DNA of 38,036 nucleotides. Origin: Streptomyces sp. PH10-H1. GTDB taxonomy: Bacteria > Actinomycetota > Actinomycetes > Streptomycetales > Streptomycetaceae. Below the pieces are notes generated by a model. That model did not search any database. It saw only the letters and a program-made list of their open reading frames with translations, and was not told the DNA's origin. The position numbers and the translations under genes are program-made. Numbering within the stretch: the first letter of the stretch is position 1; each line of letters opens with the position of its first letter. Location: contig NZ_JASISZ010000074.1 in NCBI RefSeq assembly GCF_030063355.1, positions 1-38,036 on the forward strand, written 5' to 3'. Positions 8,552-16,678 of the stretch are shown here, in pieces.

Positions 8552-9892
8552 GTGAAGGCTGAGCGTGGAGTTCTGGCACTCATGGGTTCGGGTGAGACCA
8601 GCCCCACCATGGTGACCCTGCACCGCGAGCTGGTCGCGGACCTGGGCCGTGATGCGGCCGCGGTGATCCTGGAGACGCCGTACGGATTCCAGGTGAACCG
8701 CGACGACATCTCCGCCCGCGCCCGGGACTACTTCCAGCGCAGCGTGGGCCTCACGACCGCGGTCGTCCCCGATGCGGAACCGAGTACGCCGGCGGACGAC
8801 ATCCTGGACAGCACACGCGACCAGGTGCGCCGGGCGGCCTGGGTGTTCACCGGCCCCGGCAGCCCCTCCTACGCCTTGGGCCGTTGGCATGCCCAGGGGC
8901 TGGGAGAACTCCTGGTCGAGCGTGTGCGCCGCGGGTACGGGGTGACGGTGATGGCGTCCGCGGCGGCGTGCACCGTGGGGTTCGTCGCGCTGCCCGTATA
9001 CGAGGTCTACAAGGCCGGGCACCCCCCGGTGTGGCTGAAGGGCCTGGACGTCCTCGGCGCGCTCGGTCTGCCGGTCGCGGTGATCCCGCACTACGACAAC
9101 GCCGAAGGCCGCACCCACGACACCCGCTACTGCTACCTCGGCGAAACGCGGCTGGCCGCATTGGAGCAGCACCTTCCCCACGACAGCGCTGTGCTGGGCA
9201 TCGACGAACACACCGCGGTCATCGTCGACCTCGGCGCCGACACCGCACGGGTGTGGGGACACGGCGTGATGACCCTTCGCCGACGGGGCGTCAGCACCCT
9301 GATTCCCGCCGGCACCACCCTGCCGCTGGAGCGGTTACGGAACCTCGTGACCGGCACGGCACAGCTGACGGAGTTCCCCGCACCACGCACCACCCCCGCA
9401 GATCACCACGCGAACGCGCCTGCCACGCCTGCCATCACGACCGCCGCACCCGCCACCCTCCAGGAAGCCGTCCATGCGGCGGAGACCCGCTTCGACTCCG
9501 CCCGAGCGGCTCACGACGCCGGGAGCATGGTCGACGCGATCCTCGACCTGGAGGCCGTGATCACCGAGTGGGCCGCCGACATGGAGGAGGACCAAGGCGG
9601 GGAGTGGGCCCGCACCGTCCTGCGCGGCATGATCCGCCAGCTCACTCTGCCCGCCCAGCAGGGCATGCTGGAACCCGGCCGCACCCTCGGCTGTATCCTC
9701 GATCCGCTGCTCGACCTGCGCAAACGCCTGCGCACCCGAGGCGACTTCCACCTCGCCGACCACCTGCGCGCCGCCCTCGCAGCCGGCGGCATCGAAATCC
9801 GCGACTCGTCCGAGCGCACCTCGTGGCGGCTCACCGCCAACGACTCGGCTCCTCCCACCGGAGCTGACACTGCTGTGCCGCCACGCGAGTAA
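8552..9892 (+). CDS. peptidase S51-like domain fused to cysteinyl-tRNA-synthetase-like tail
   Basis: The 446-residue product, from GTG at 8552 behind a G-rich ribosome-binding region, has an N-terminal domain (about 5-285) resembling the S51 peptidase/cyanophycinase-like class I glutamine-amidotransferase fold: GSGETSPTM near 12, GPGSPSYAL near 101, a candidate nucleophile Ser in VMASAAAC (about 136) and IPHYDNAEG near 178. After a Pro/Ala-rich linker, residues about 310-432 end in LRKRLRTRGDFHLADHLR and GIEIRDSSERTSWRL, which strongly resemble the C-terminal end of cysteinyl-tRNA synthetases. No synthetase catalytic core is present. The combination suggests peptide or amino-acid hydrolysis directed by an RNA- or protein-binding tail; this is inference. 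Confidence 0.75.
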   Translation: MKAERGVLALMGSGETSPTMVTLHRELVADLGRDAAAVILETPYGFQVNRDDISARARDYFQRSVGLTTAVVPDAEPSTPADDILDSTRDQVRRAAWVFTGPGSPSYALGRWHAQGLGELLVERVRRGYGVTVMASAAACTVGFVALPVYEVYKAGHPPVWLKGLDVLGALGLPVAVIPHYDNAEGRTHDTRYCYLGETRLAALEQHLPHDSAVLGIDEHTAVIVDLGADTARVWGHGVMTLRRRGVSTLIPAGTTLPLERLRNLVTGTAQLTEFPAPRTTPADHHANAPATPAITTAAPATLQEAVHAAETRFDSARAAHDAGSMVDAILDLEAVITEWAADMEEDQGGEWARTVLRGMIRQLTLPAQQGMLEPGRTLGCILDPLLDLRKRLRTRGDFHLADHLRAALAAGGIEIRDSSERTSWRLTANDSAPPTGADTAVPPRE

Positions 9893-10049
9893 CACCTGGC
9901 CCATTCGTGCGCCCTCGACTCGCTCTTGCACATGCCCCGCAATAGTGTCGGTCTACGGTCAGCAGGCCGTGGGGCACCGGTACCGCGCGCCGAGGCCGGC
10001 CCGACGTCGGCCACGTCATGCGACCCGCACCGGAAGGCAGCGCACCCCG

Positions 10050-10664
10050 ATGCACGACACGACCAGTCCACCGGGAACCGCCGCCGCCTACACCGCACCG
10101 CCGACGGTCCTGATCGAAACGCTGCTCCTACGACACGACACGGCCGGCGGCTTCGCCTACCGCCGCCGGCTCGTCCCCCTCGAACGCCACGCAGACCCCG
10201 ACCACACCGCCCGCCACCTGGCGGACCTCGGGAACCCAGCGGACCTCGACCAGCTCGACGAGCGCAATGACCAGCACGTCGTGCACTCCACCAGCTGGCG
10301 GGCCACTGACGAGGGCCACATCATCCTGACCTACCTCGTCCACCCGGACCCCCAGCCGAGCAAGCCGGCCGTCGTCCTCGCCGACCCGCACACCATCGCC
10401 CGCTCCGACCACCCCAGCCGCCCACAGCCAACCGGCCTGGCCACGGACCACGTCGTCGCACACGCGATCAGACACCTCGCGTTCCTCGCCCGCACCGACC
10501 CCGTCATCGCCGCCCACCTCACGCACCACCCCCACACCCACCTGGCCCTCGCCGCCCTCCCCGGCCTTCAAGCCGGCCGGCTCCCAGCCACCGATTCGGC
10601 CAGAACCCAGGAACCAGAGCCGACTTGCCCCCTCGAAAGAGCCGACCACCAGGCCGCACCGTGA
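10050..10664 (+). CDS. hypothetical His-rich soluble protein
   Basis: A 204-residue frame starts at ATG 10050; an upstream in-frame start at 9945 would add an Arg-rich, improbable leader. The sequence is soluble, rich in His and Asp, with TVLIETLLLRHDTAGGFAY, LTYLVHPDPQP and HAIRHLAFLARTDPVIAAHL. No signal peptide, membrane helix or known domain is recognised. It follows the S51-like gene by 157 bases on the same strand. The C-terminus overlaps the beginning of the open frame that leads into the LysE remnant. Confidence 0.6.
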   Translation: MHDTTSPPGTAAAYTAPPTVLIETLLLRHDTAGGFAYRRRLVPLERHADPDHTARHLADLGNPADLDQLDERNDQHVVHSTSWRATDEGHIILTYLVHPDPQPSKPAVVLADPHTIARSDHPSRPQPTGLATDHVVAHAIRHLAFLARTDPVIAAHLTHHPHTHLALAALPGLQAGRLPATDSARTQEPEPTCPLERADHQAAP

Positions 10665-10840
10665 GGGATGGGGCGCCCATCCGCGAGAGCCGCAAGCCCC
10701 GATCAGCTGCCGAGGGCTACGACGAGAACGCGATACGGGCGCTGGCCGAACGGGATGTGGAGCGCACCACTGGCGGTATCGCCTCCTGCCTGACCCACCA
10801 CTTCGTCATCGATTTCGGCGAGCCGGTCCGGTTCAGCGAG

Positions 10841-11340
10841 ATGAGAGAGGTCCTGGTCGCGGGGCTGCTGGCCGGGTATGGAATCGCCATGGCGGTCGGT
10901 GCCATCGCGGCCCTGCTGGTTGGTCTGACAGCTCGGACCTCATTGCGCGTCGGTGCTGCCGCCGCGCTGGGGGTCGCGACAGCTGATGGGCTGTATGCCA
11001 TGGCGGCGGCACTGGGCGGATCAGGTGCGGCCAGCTTGGTCGAGCCGGTGGCCGTCCCGCTGCGTTGGACGGCGGCGATCGTGTTGATCGCATTGGCCGT
11101 CCGGACCGGCATCACCGTAGTGAGGCAGCATTGAACCCAGGCCCTCGACCGGGCACCCGGCGGGCTGACGTCTTCGCCCTGGCGGGCGTATGCCGGGCTG
11201 CTCGGGCTGACCTTGCTCAATCCGGTGACGATCATCTACTTCGGTGCCCTGGTGCTTGGCCGGCAGGCGAGCGGCGCGTCGAGTCTTCTCCCGGGAGCGT
11301 TGGCGGCGTGGGCCTTGGGGCCTCCATGCCCCCGCCTGAG
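10841..11340 (+). pseudogene. LysE-family exporter gene with in-frame TGA and truncated end
   Basis: From ATG 10841 the frame encodes hydrophobic helices (VLVAGLLAGYGIAMAVGAI, AAALGVATADGLYAMAA, LRWTAAIVLIALAVRTG) typical of LysE/RhtB amino-acid exporters. A TGA at 11132-11134 interrupts it. Exactly in the same frame, translation continues as ALDRAPGGLTSSPW, YAGLLGLTLLNPVTIIYFGA, the conserved NPxTxxxF region of the family. After LLPGALAAW (near 11310) the match ends and the last helices are missing. So the gene carries a nonsense change plus a 3' deletion or frameshift and is probably inactive. Confidence 0.7.
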
Positions 11341-11402
11341 CCGACGGACGGCGCGCTCGGATATGTTCTGCAACACACCGAAGCTGAGATGGAGATGCCC
11401 AC

Positions 11403-12215
11403 ATGCAATCGACGGGGCCGCGGAGCGGCGGACTGACTGCCGCTGACCTGGTGGAAGGATGGCGCGAGGTAGGGGTCGAGGAGGGCATGGCCCTGATCGT
11501 GCACTCATCGCTGTCCAGCCTCGGCCACGTCGAAGGCGGCGCCGCCACCGTGGTCGAAAGCCTGCGCAATGTGGTCGGGCCCACTGGGACGCTCGTTACG
11601 CCTGCCTTCACCTGGCAAGTCGCGGACCCGGACCCCGCCCACGTCGGTGTCCCCGACGCCGCGGTGAAGGAACGACGCGCGGCTGTGCCCATCTTCCATC
11701 CAGGCCTGCAATCCAGCATGGGAGCCATCGCAGAAGCACTGCGCGCTCTACCCGACAGCGTGCGCAGTCCCCACCCCCAGGCATCTGTCGCCGCCGTCGG
11801 CGCTCACGCCGCCGCCCTTGTGGGCCGCCAGACGCTCGGCTTCGCCGTCGGCGGCACATCACCGTTCGGTCACCTGCACGACATCGGCGGATACATCCTC
11901 CTCGTCGGGGTCGGCCACAACCGCAACACGTTCCTGCACTACGCCGAAACTCTGACGCCCAGCCCGCGCCTCAAGGTCCGCCGCTTCCCGCTGAACGTCG
12001 ACGGCGAGCGGGTCTGGGTCGAGACGCTCGACGTCGGCAACGACAACGACACGCACTTCCCCACAGTCGGCCGCGAGTTCGAGGAGCACATCGGCATCAA
12101 GGAGGTCGTGGTCGGCCAGGCCCCCTGCCGCCTGGTCCCTGTACAGCCATTCGTGTCCTTCGCCGTCCGTCGACTCGCCGAACTGCTCACCGCCGACGCC
12201 GAACAGAAGGCATAG
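11403..12215 (+). CDS. AAC(3)-family aminoglycoside N-acetyltransferase-like protein
   Basis: The 270-residue protein shows family features in order: VHSSLSSLGHVEGGAATVV near 33, VGPTGTLVTPAFTW near 58, a HPQASVAAVG motif near 123, FGHLHDIGGYILLVGVG near 155 with following HNRNTFLHYAE, and a C-terminal helix. These match antibiotic N3-acetyltransferases, which transfer acetyl from acetyl-CoA to an amino group. Relatives also act on other amines, so drug resistance is possible but not shown. GGAG sits about ten bases before the ATG, and a hairpin follows the stop. It is a single gene after the broken LysE exporter. Confidence 0.85.
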   Translation: MQSTGPRSGGLTAADLVEGWREVGVEEGMALIVHSSLSSLGHVEGGAATVVESLRNVVGPTGTLVTPAFTWQVADPDPAHVGVPDAAVKERRAAVPIFHPGLQSSMGAIAEALRALPDSVRSPHPQASVAAVGAHAAALVGRQTLGFAVGGTSPFGHLHDIGGYILLVGVGHNRNTFLHYAETLTPSPRLKVRRFPLNVDGERVWVETLDVGNDNDTHFPTVGREFEEHIGIKEVVVGQAPCRLVPVQPFVSFAVRRLAELLTADAEQKA

Positions 12216-12232
12216 GTAACCAGGACCTCTGC

Positions 12233-12256
12233 CGCGGTGGGTGATTACCCACTGCG
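12233..12256 (+). terminator. hairpin after the AAC(3)-like gene
   Basis: About ten paired bases (arms 12233-12242 and 12247-12256, one G-T pair) close a GATT loop 18 bases after the stop codon. No T tract follows, as is usual in Streptomyces, so it is a probable transcription terminator rather than a classic one. Confidence 0.45.
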
Positions 12257-12446
12257 ATCCAGGTCGCCGTAGGCGCGAGCCCGCCCGGCGCCCTCGGACA
12301 CGCTGTCAGCGTATGGCTTTTCAGGCTACTCAGAACCCGGGGTCAGAAACAGGCACTTGGGTGGCGGAATGGTCTTGTTCGGCGGCTGAGGACCCGGCCG
12401 CCGAGCTGTAGCGCAGGCTCGCCTTGGCACCGAGCGAGAAGACGTG

Positions 12447-12820
12447 TGAGGCGACCCCCGGAGTGTGGACAGGGGGTTCTATGCGAGTCCAGCTGCCACT
12501 CTTTCTCGGCCTTCAGCAGCCGGGCGGTCTCCGCCCGCAACCGGGGCCAGCTCCGCCTCCGCATCTCCCGGCGTCACCTTGCCGCCGTCCGCCGGGGGCC
12601 CGTCCACGTCGCGCACCCAGACGCGCAGCGTCTCGGGGTTGACGTTCAGATCGGTAGCAACGTCCCGATACGTTCGCCTGCCGGCCGAAGCCCGCCACAA
12701 CGCGATCGCGTCGGACCGGAACTCCGGACTGAACTTCGAGGGCCTTGCCATGGAGACCTACACCTTCCTGGACCGTCAAGATCCATTCTCAGGTGTGTCC
12801 ACACTCCGGGGGCCGCCTCA
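12447..12820. mobile_element. deleted IS3-family derivative with both terminal inverted repeats
   Basis: The ends 12447-12471 and 12796-12820 are 25-base inverted repeats that agree at 24 positions and run TG...CA, as in IS3-family elements. Between them, 374 bases in all, lies only a degraded orfA; the integrase orfB is absent. The element could be moved only by a transposase supplied elsewhere. No clear target-site duplication flanks it. On its right it interrupts an ISL3-like transposase fragment. Confidence 0.65.
12479..12751 (-). pseudogene. IS3-family orfA (HTH transposase subunit) remnant
   Basis: The frame starts MARPSKFSPEFRSDAIALWR and continues RTYRDVATDLNVNPETLRVW, the helix-turn-helix of IS3 orfA proteins. 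It then loses phase; a neighbouring frame contains LRAETARLLKAEKEWQL, the normal leucine-rich continuation. The gene ends inside the left terminal repeat with no orfB. It is non-functional but retains the original start. Confidence 0.75.
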
Positions 12821-12925
12821 CCTCGGGTTCTGGCCGCGATACGCAACACCCCACCATCGCAGCTTACTTGCTCCACCCGCACCCCGCCCAGGTGCGGCAA
12901 CACCGTCTCCAGCAGTTCTCCACAC
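12821..12925 (-). pseudogene. possible ISL3-family transposase, N-terminal fragment
   Basis: Translation on the minus strand gives LLETVLPHLGGVRVEQVSCD and GGVLRIAARTRGEA, resembling the first residues of ISL3 transposases before their zinc-binding cysteines. The match breaks exactly at the right end of the IS3 derivative (12820). No continuation was recognised on the other side, so deletion accompanied or followed insertion. The match is short. Confidence 0.4.
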
Positions 12926-13074
12926 TCGACGAGTATCGCGTGGCTGGTGACGGTACGTCACCGGCGCACGGAAGCACGACCGGCTTCACGGAAATCTTGA
13001 CTGAGCCAGATTTCACCCGACGCTGACAGAGGATCCCATCGGATGAGGTTATGGGCGCCCGCGGTGTCTCGGCC

Positions 13075-14736
13075 CTACGCCTTGTGGACGAAGGCCCGGC
13101 GTAGGGCGTGGTAGGGCCGGCCGGGATCGTTGAAGATCTGGCGCATACGGCTGAGTTCCTCGTCGCGATAGGCAGCCAGCGGTTTGGCGGCTTCCGCGGT
13201 GTCGCGCTCTGCCTTCTTCGCCGCGATCCGGGTCCGGGTCGCGGGCGTGGAGGCCAGCCGCACAGCGAATGCGACGACCCGCGCGGCGAAATCCTGCGGG
13301 GTGGTGTCGAACAGCCGGTCCACCAGCCCGAGGCGTTGCCCAGTCGCGGCGCTTACCGGCATTGCCCGCTCGGTGAGCTGCTCGGCGACGACGGCGCCGA
13401 CCCGACGCGGCAGGGAGTATGTCCAGTACTCGGAGCCGTAGAGTCCCATCCGCCGGTAGTGCGGGTTGAGTACGACACCGGTCCTGCACCAGACCTCGTC
13501 CGCGGCCAGGGCCAGCATCACGCCGCCCGCCGCGGCATTGCCGCCCAGCGCGGAGATCACGTACCGGTCGGTCGTGGTCAGGATTGCCTGCACCACGTCG
13601 TCGATGGCGTTGATGTTGGCCCAGGATTCCGCGGCGGGATCGGGCGCGGCTTCGATGACATTGAGATGGATGCCGTTGGAGAAGAAGTCGCGGCCGCCGC
13701 CGAGGACAAGTACCGATGTCGGCCGGGTGCACGCGTAGCGGTAGGCGGTCAGCAGACGTTCGCAGTGGGTCGTGCTCATCGCGCCGCCGGGGAAGGAGAA
13801 GCCGAGGAAACCGGTCTCTCCGTGTTCGCGGTAGTGAATGTCGGTCCAGGTGCGGCGGTCGTCGCTCGCGCCGTCGAGAGGGTAGGGCAGTTCCGGTACC
13901 GGTGGCAGTCGATCCCCCAGGGCGGTGGTCGCGGGCAGCGAGAACGTGGGCGGTTGTCCTGGAAGGCGGCGCGGCCGCAGTCGCGGGATCCATACGGCAC
14001 CGTCGCGGGTCGCCCGGCAGATCGCGCCCGCGCGGGTGGCCAGTACGTCGCCCTGGGCTCCGGTCAGGGTGTCCTCGGGGTGGCCGCCGTGCAGGAACCA
14101 TTGGGCGCCGAGCAGTTCATCCAGTACTCCGGGCTGTGAGTCGGCCGAACGGAGATTGCGGACCACCGTCTCGGTACTGTCCGCGGTCCAGTCGATGCGT
14201 CGTGTCTCCTGGCGCAAGTAGGGCCGGGTAGTGACGGTGATCCGTTGGTCCGCGCTGCTCTGCGAGCGGGGGACGAATGTGCCCGAGGCGAAGCGTCCCA
14301 CGGCCAGCAGCACCGCTTCGAGCGCCGCGTCGGAGACCTCGTTGCGGTACAGGTCGCTCTTGCCCAACTGCGGGAGCGGACAGGACACCGAGGCCCACAC
14401 GTCTCCGGCGTCCATTTCGGCGTTGGCCCGCAGGACGGTCACGCCCCACCGGTCGACGCCCTCCTGCACGGCCCAGTCGAGCGAGGACGGACCGCGGTCG
14501 CCCAACGGTCCTGGGTGCACGATCAGGCAGGTGTGTGCGGACCACACAGGCTCCGGGATTGCTTCCTTGAGCATCGGTGCCACGAGCAGTGCCGGCCGGT
14601 GCCGTTGCAGCGCGTCGCGCAGGGCTGCCTCCTCGCAGGAGAGTTCCACCGCCACGGTGTGGCCCCGGTCCGACAGTTCGACGTACACACGCTGCGTCAA
14701 ACTGTTGAACGCGCTGGCGAGCAGCAGGATGTTCAT
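13075..14736 (-). CDS. hypX: HypX, CO-forming hydrogenase maturation factor
   Basis: The 553-residue protein starts MNILLLASAFNSLTQRVY behind GGAGGT five bases upstream of the ATG at 14736. Its N-terminal half resembles formyltransferases, with HPGPLGDRGPSSLDWAV near 74. The C-terminal half is enoyl-CoA-hydratase-like, with LGGGRDFFSNGIHLNVIE and an oxyanion-type GGNAAAGGVMLALAADE. HypX proteins make the CO ligand of [NiFe] hydrogenases from a formyl group and are typical of enzymes matured in air. It is the last gene of the minus-strand hydrogenase series, 148 bases after the DUF6390-like gene. Size and both domains look complete. Confidence 0.92.
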   Translation of the reverse strand: MNILLLASAFNSLTQRVYVELSDRGHTVAVELSCEEAALRDALQRHRPALLVAPMLKEAIPEPVWSAHTCLIVHPGPLGDRGPSSLDWAVQEGVDRWGVTVLRANAEMDAGDVWASVSCPLPQLGKSDLYRNEVSDAALEAVLLAVGRFASGTFVPRSQSSADQRITVTTRPYLRQETRRIDWTADSTETVVRNLRSADSQPGVLDELLGAQWFLHGGHPEDTLTGAQGDVLATRAGAICRATRDGAVWIPRLRPRRLPGQPPTFSLPATTALGDRLPPVPELPYPLDGASDDRRTWTDIHYREHGETGFLGFSFPGGAMSTTHCERLLTAYRYACTRPTSVLVLGGGRDFFSNGIHLNVIEAAPDPAAESWANINAIDDVVQAILTTTDRYVISALGGNAAAGGVMLALAADEVWCRTGVVLNPHYRRMGLYGSEYWTYSLPRRVGAVVAEQLTERAMPVSAATGQRLGLVDRLFDTTPQDFAARVVAFAVRLASTPATRTRIAAKKAERDTAEAAKPLAAYRDEELSRMRQIFNDPGRPYHALRRAFVHKA

Positions 14737-14884
14737 GGCGACCTCCAGCGGATCCCGATGGATGGGAAGGTGAGGACCCTGACCGGAAATCCTTGCGCGC
14801 AGGCCCGCGCCCATGGCCGACGCGCGTCCGTGAAGTCACCCGAACGATGGCGGCACCGGGTCCGTCACACGCCGAGGTCTCCCC

Positions 14885-15601
14885 TCAAGGAGCCTGGCCG
14901 GCGAGCGCGCCGCGTTGCCGGGCTTCCAGCGACTCGACGCGCGCGACCTGGTCCTCGGTGAGCACGTCGCACACCCAGTCCCAGTGCAGGGCTGCGCGGT
15001 CGCCGGGGGAGATTCCGTCGAGCAGCGTCCGGCCGCCGGTCGACCAGCGGACCACTTCCTGCCGCGGTGGCCCGGTCTCCATCGTCGTTCCGTTCCAGCT
15101 CAGCGGAGTGGAGGTGACGGTCGCCGACTCACCGTCGACGTCGAGGACGACACCGGTGCGGATGCGGCATTGATCGAGGACGGTCAGAGCGGTCGGGTTG
15201 CTGCTGGTGCGGAGCAGGTGCGCCCAGGGGTAGACGTCGAAGACCTGGAAGCTGTGGTGGGCGAGGGCACGGTGCGCGGCCTCGCGCCAGGTGCCGCCGA
15301 TCTGGCCGCGGAACCGGTCGAGCATGCGGTCCATCAGCGCCGCGGAATCGGCCTGGTCCAACAGGTCGTTGCCGATCCAGTAGGCCTCGACCACCCGCTC
15401 GTCGAGCGGATCGGGGAGTCCGGCCGCCTCCGCGAGGAATTCGAGGTAGCACCAAGCCCCCTCGAACTGCCGCGCCCGCCGCTCGATATCGGCGGTCGCG
15501 CCGGTATCGAGCAGGGCGGACGCGTCGGCCGGACCGCAGTAGCCGAGCTCGTTGGGCGGGTAGGCGTATCGTGCGAAGAGGAGCGCGCCCTGGGCGCTCA
15601 T
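14885..15601 (-). CDS. DUF6390-like hydrogenase-associated protein
   Basis: This 238-residue soluble protein begins MSAQGALLFARYAYPPNELGY directly after hypE (TGA and ATG adjoin). Recognisable points are GYCGPADASALLD, a helical middle with ERVVEAYWIGNDLLD, HSFQVFDVYPWAHLL, and a C-terminal part with DGISPGDRAALHWDWVCDVL. I recall this type as DUF6390, found with actinobacterial hydrogenases; the family name is from memory. Function is unknown. Its position between hypE and hypX suggests a role in maturation or cofactor delivery. Confidence 0.7.
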   Translation of the reverse strand: MSAQGALLFARYAYPPNELGYCGPADASALLDTGATADIERRARQFEGAWCYLEFLAEAAGLPDPLDERVVEAYWIGNDLLDQADSAALMDRMLDRFRGQIGGTWREAAHRALAHHSFQVFDVYPWAHLLRTSSNPTALTVLDQCRIRTGVVLDVDGESATVTSTPLSWNGTTMETGPPRQEVVRWSTGGRTLLDGISPGDRAALHWDWVCDVLTEDQVARVESLEARQRGALAGQAP

Positions 15602-16678
15602 TCAGCAGATCCTGGGGAGCTGTTCACCGATGGGAAGCCCGATCACCCGGGTTCCTCCCAGCGCGGTCTTGGCGACCACCATCCCGGGGTGAGCAGCTAC
15701 GCAGGTGCCGATACGGCACGCCGACCGGCCCAGCGGGTGAGCCTGGAGGGCCTCCAGTACCTGATCCGCCGATTCGGCGGGCACGATGGCGAGCAACTTG
15801 CCTTCGTTCGCCACCTGCAGTGGATCGAGCCCGAGGAGACTGCAGGCGTCCCGAACGGTCTGCGGGACGGGCAGATCCCGTTCCACGAGGTCGATGCCGA
15901 CCGTCGACGCACGGGCGATCTCGTTCAGCGAGGCCGAGACCCCGCCGCGGGTCGGGTCACGCAGGACGCGCAGATCCGCACCGGTGGCGAGCATGCCGGC
16001 GACCAGGCCGTGCAGGGCGGCGGTGTCGCTCTCGACGGTAGTGCCGAACTCCAGGCCCTCGCGGCAGCTCATCACCGCAACGCCGTGCACTCCGATGTCG
16101 CCGCTGATGAGAACGGCGTCGCCGGGCCGCGCGCGACGCGGATCGATATCGACCCCGTCGGCGATCACACCGATCCCGGAGGTGTTGATGTAGACGCCGT
16201 CACCGCTGGCGTTGTCGACGACCTTGGTGTCACCGGTGACCAGGCGGACGCCCGCGGCATGCGCGGCCGTGCCCATCGCCTGGGCGATTCGGCCGAGTTC
16301 GGTGAGTTCGGTGCCCTCCTGGAGGATGAAGGCGGTGGAGAGGAACAAGGGCGTCGCGCCCGACATCGCCAGGTCGTTGACGGTTCCGTTCACCGCCAGG
16401 TCACCGATCGACCCGCCGGGGAAGAACATCGGCTTCACCACGAACGAGTCGGTGGAGAACGCCAGCCGGGTGCCGCCGACGGACAGGACCGCCGAGTCGC
16501 CCAGTTCCGCTACCGCGGCCGCGCCGTACGCGGGCAGGAACAGATGCTCGATCAGTTCTCCGGACATCACCCCGCCGCCGCCGTGTCCCATCACGATGGT
16601 CGGAGTGTCCCGCAGCGGGACGGGGCAGACCCAGCTCTCGAAATCGAGGTCGCCCACGCGTTGCATCGCATCAGTCAC
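15602..16678 (-). CDS. hypE: HypE, thiocarboxamide dehydratase for CN ligand synthesis
   Basis: The 358-residue protein ends in PRIC, the mobile C-terminal Cys that HypF carbamoylates and HypE dehydrates with ATP to thiocyanate, giving the CN ligands of the active-site iron. The AIR-synthase/PurM fold is visible in GHGGGGVMSGELIEHLF, STDSFVVKPMFFPGGSIGDLAV and RDPTRGGVSASLNEIA. The GTG at 16678 is chosen because it overlaps the hypD stop (GTGA); an internal ATG twelve bases later is the alternative. HypE is made beside HypD, its partner for CN transfer. Confidence 0.95.
   Translation of the reverse strand: MTDAMQRVGDLDFESWVCPVPLRDTPTIVMGHGGGGVMSGELIEHLFLPAYGAAAVAELGDSAVLSVGGTRLAFSTDSFVVKPMFFPGGSIGDLAVNGTVNDLAMSGATPLFLSTAFILQEGTELTELGRIAQAMGTAAHAAGVRLVTGDTKVVDNASGDGVYINTSGIGVIADGVDIDPRRARPGDAVLISGDIGVHGVAVMSCREGLEFGTTVESDTAALHGLVAGMLATGADLRVLRDPTRGGVSASLNEIARASTVGIDLVERDLPVPQTVRDACSLLGLDPLQVANEGKLLAIVPAESADQVLEALQAHPLGRSACRIGTCVAAHPGMVVAKTALGGTRVIGLPIGEQLPRIC

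Noticed and set aside
10625..10840. N-terminal extension of the LysE frame
   Set aside because: Hydrophilic sequence with no family match before MREVLVAGL; the helices start at 10841.
11132..11134. TGA as selenocysteine in the LysE gene
   Set aside because: LysE exporters are not selenoproteins, no SECIS-like structure was seen and the gene is also truncated.
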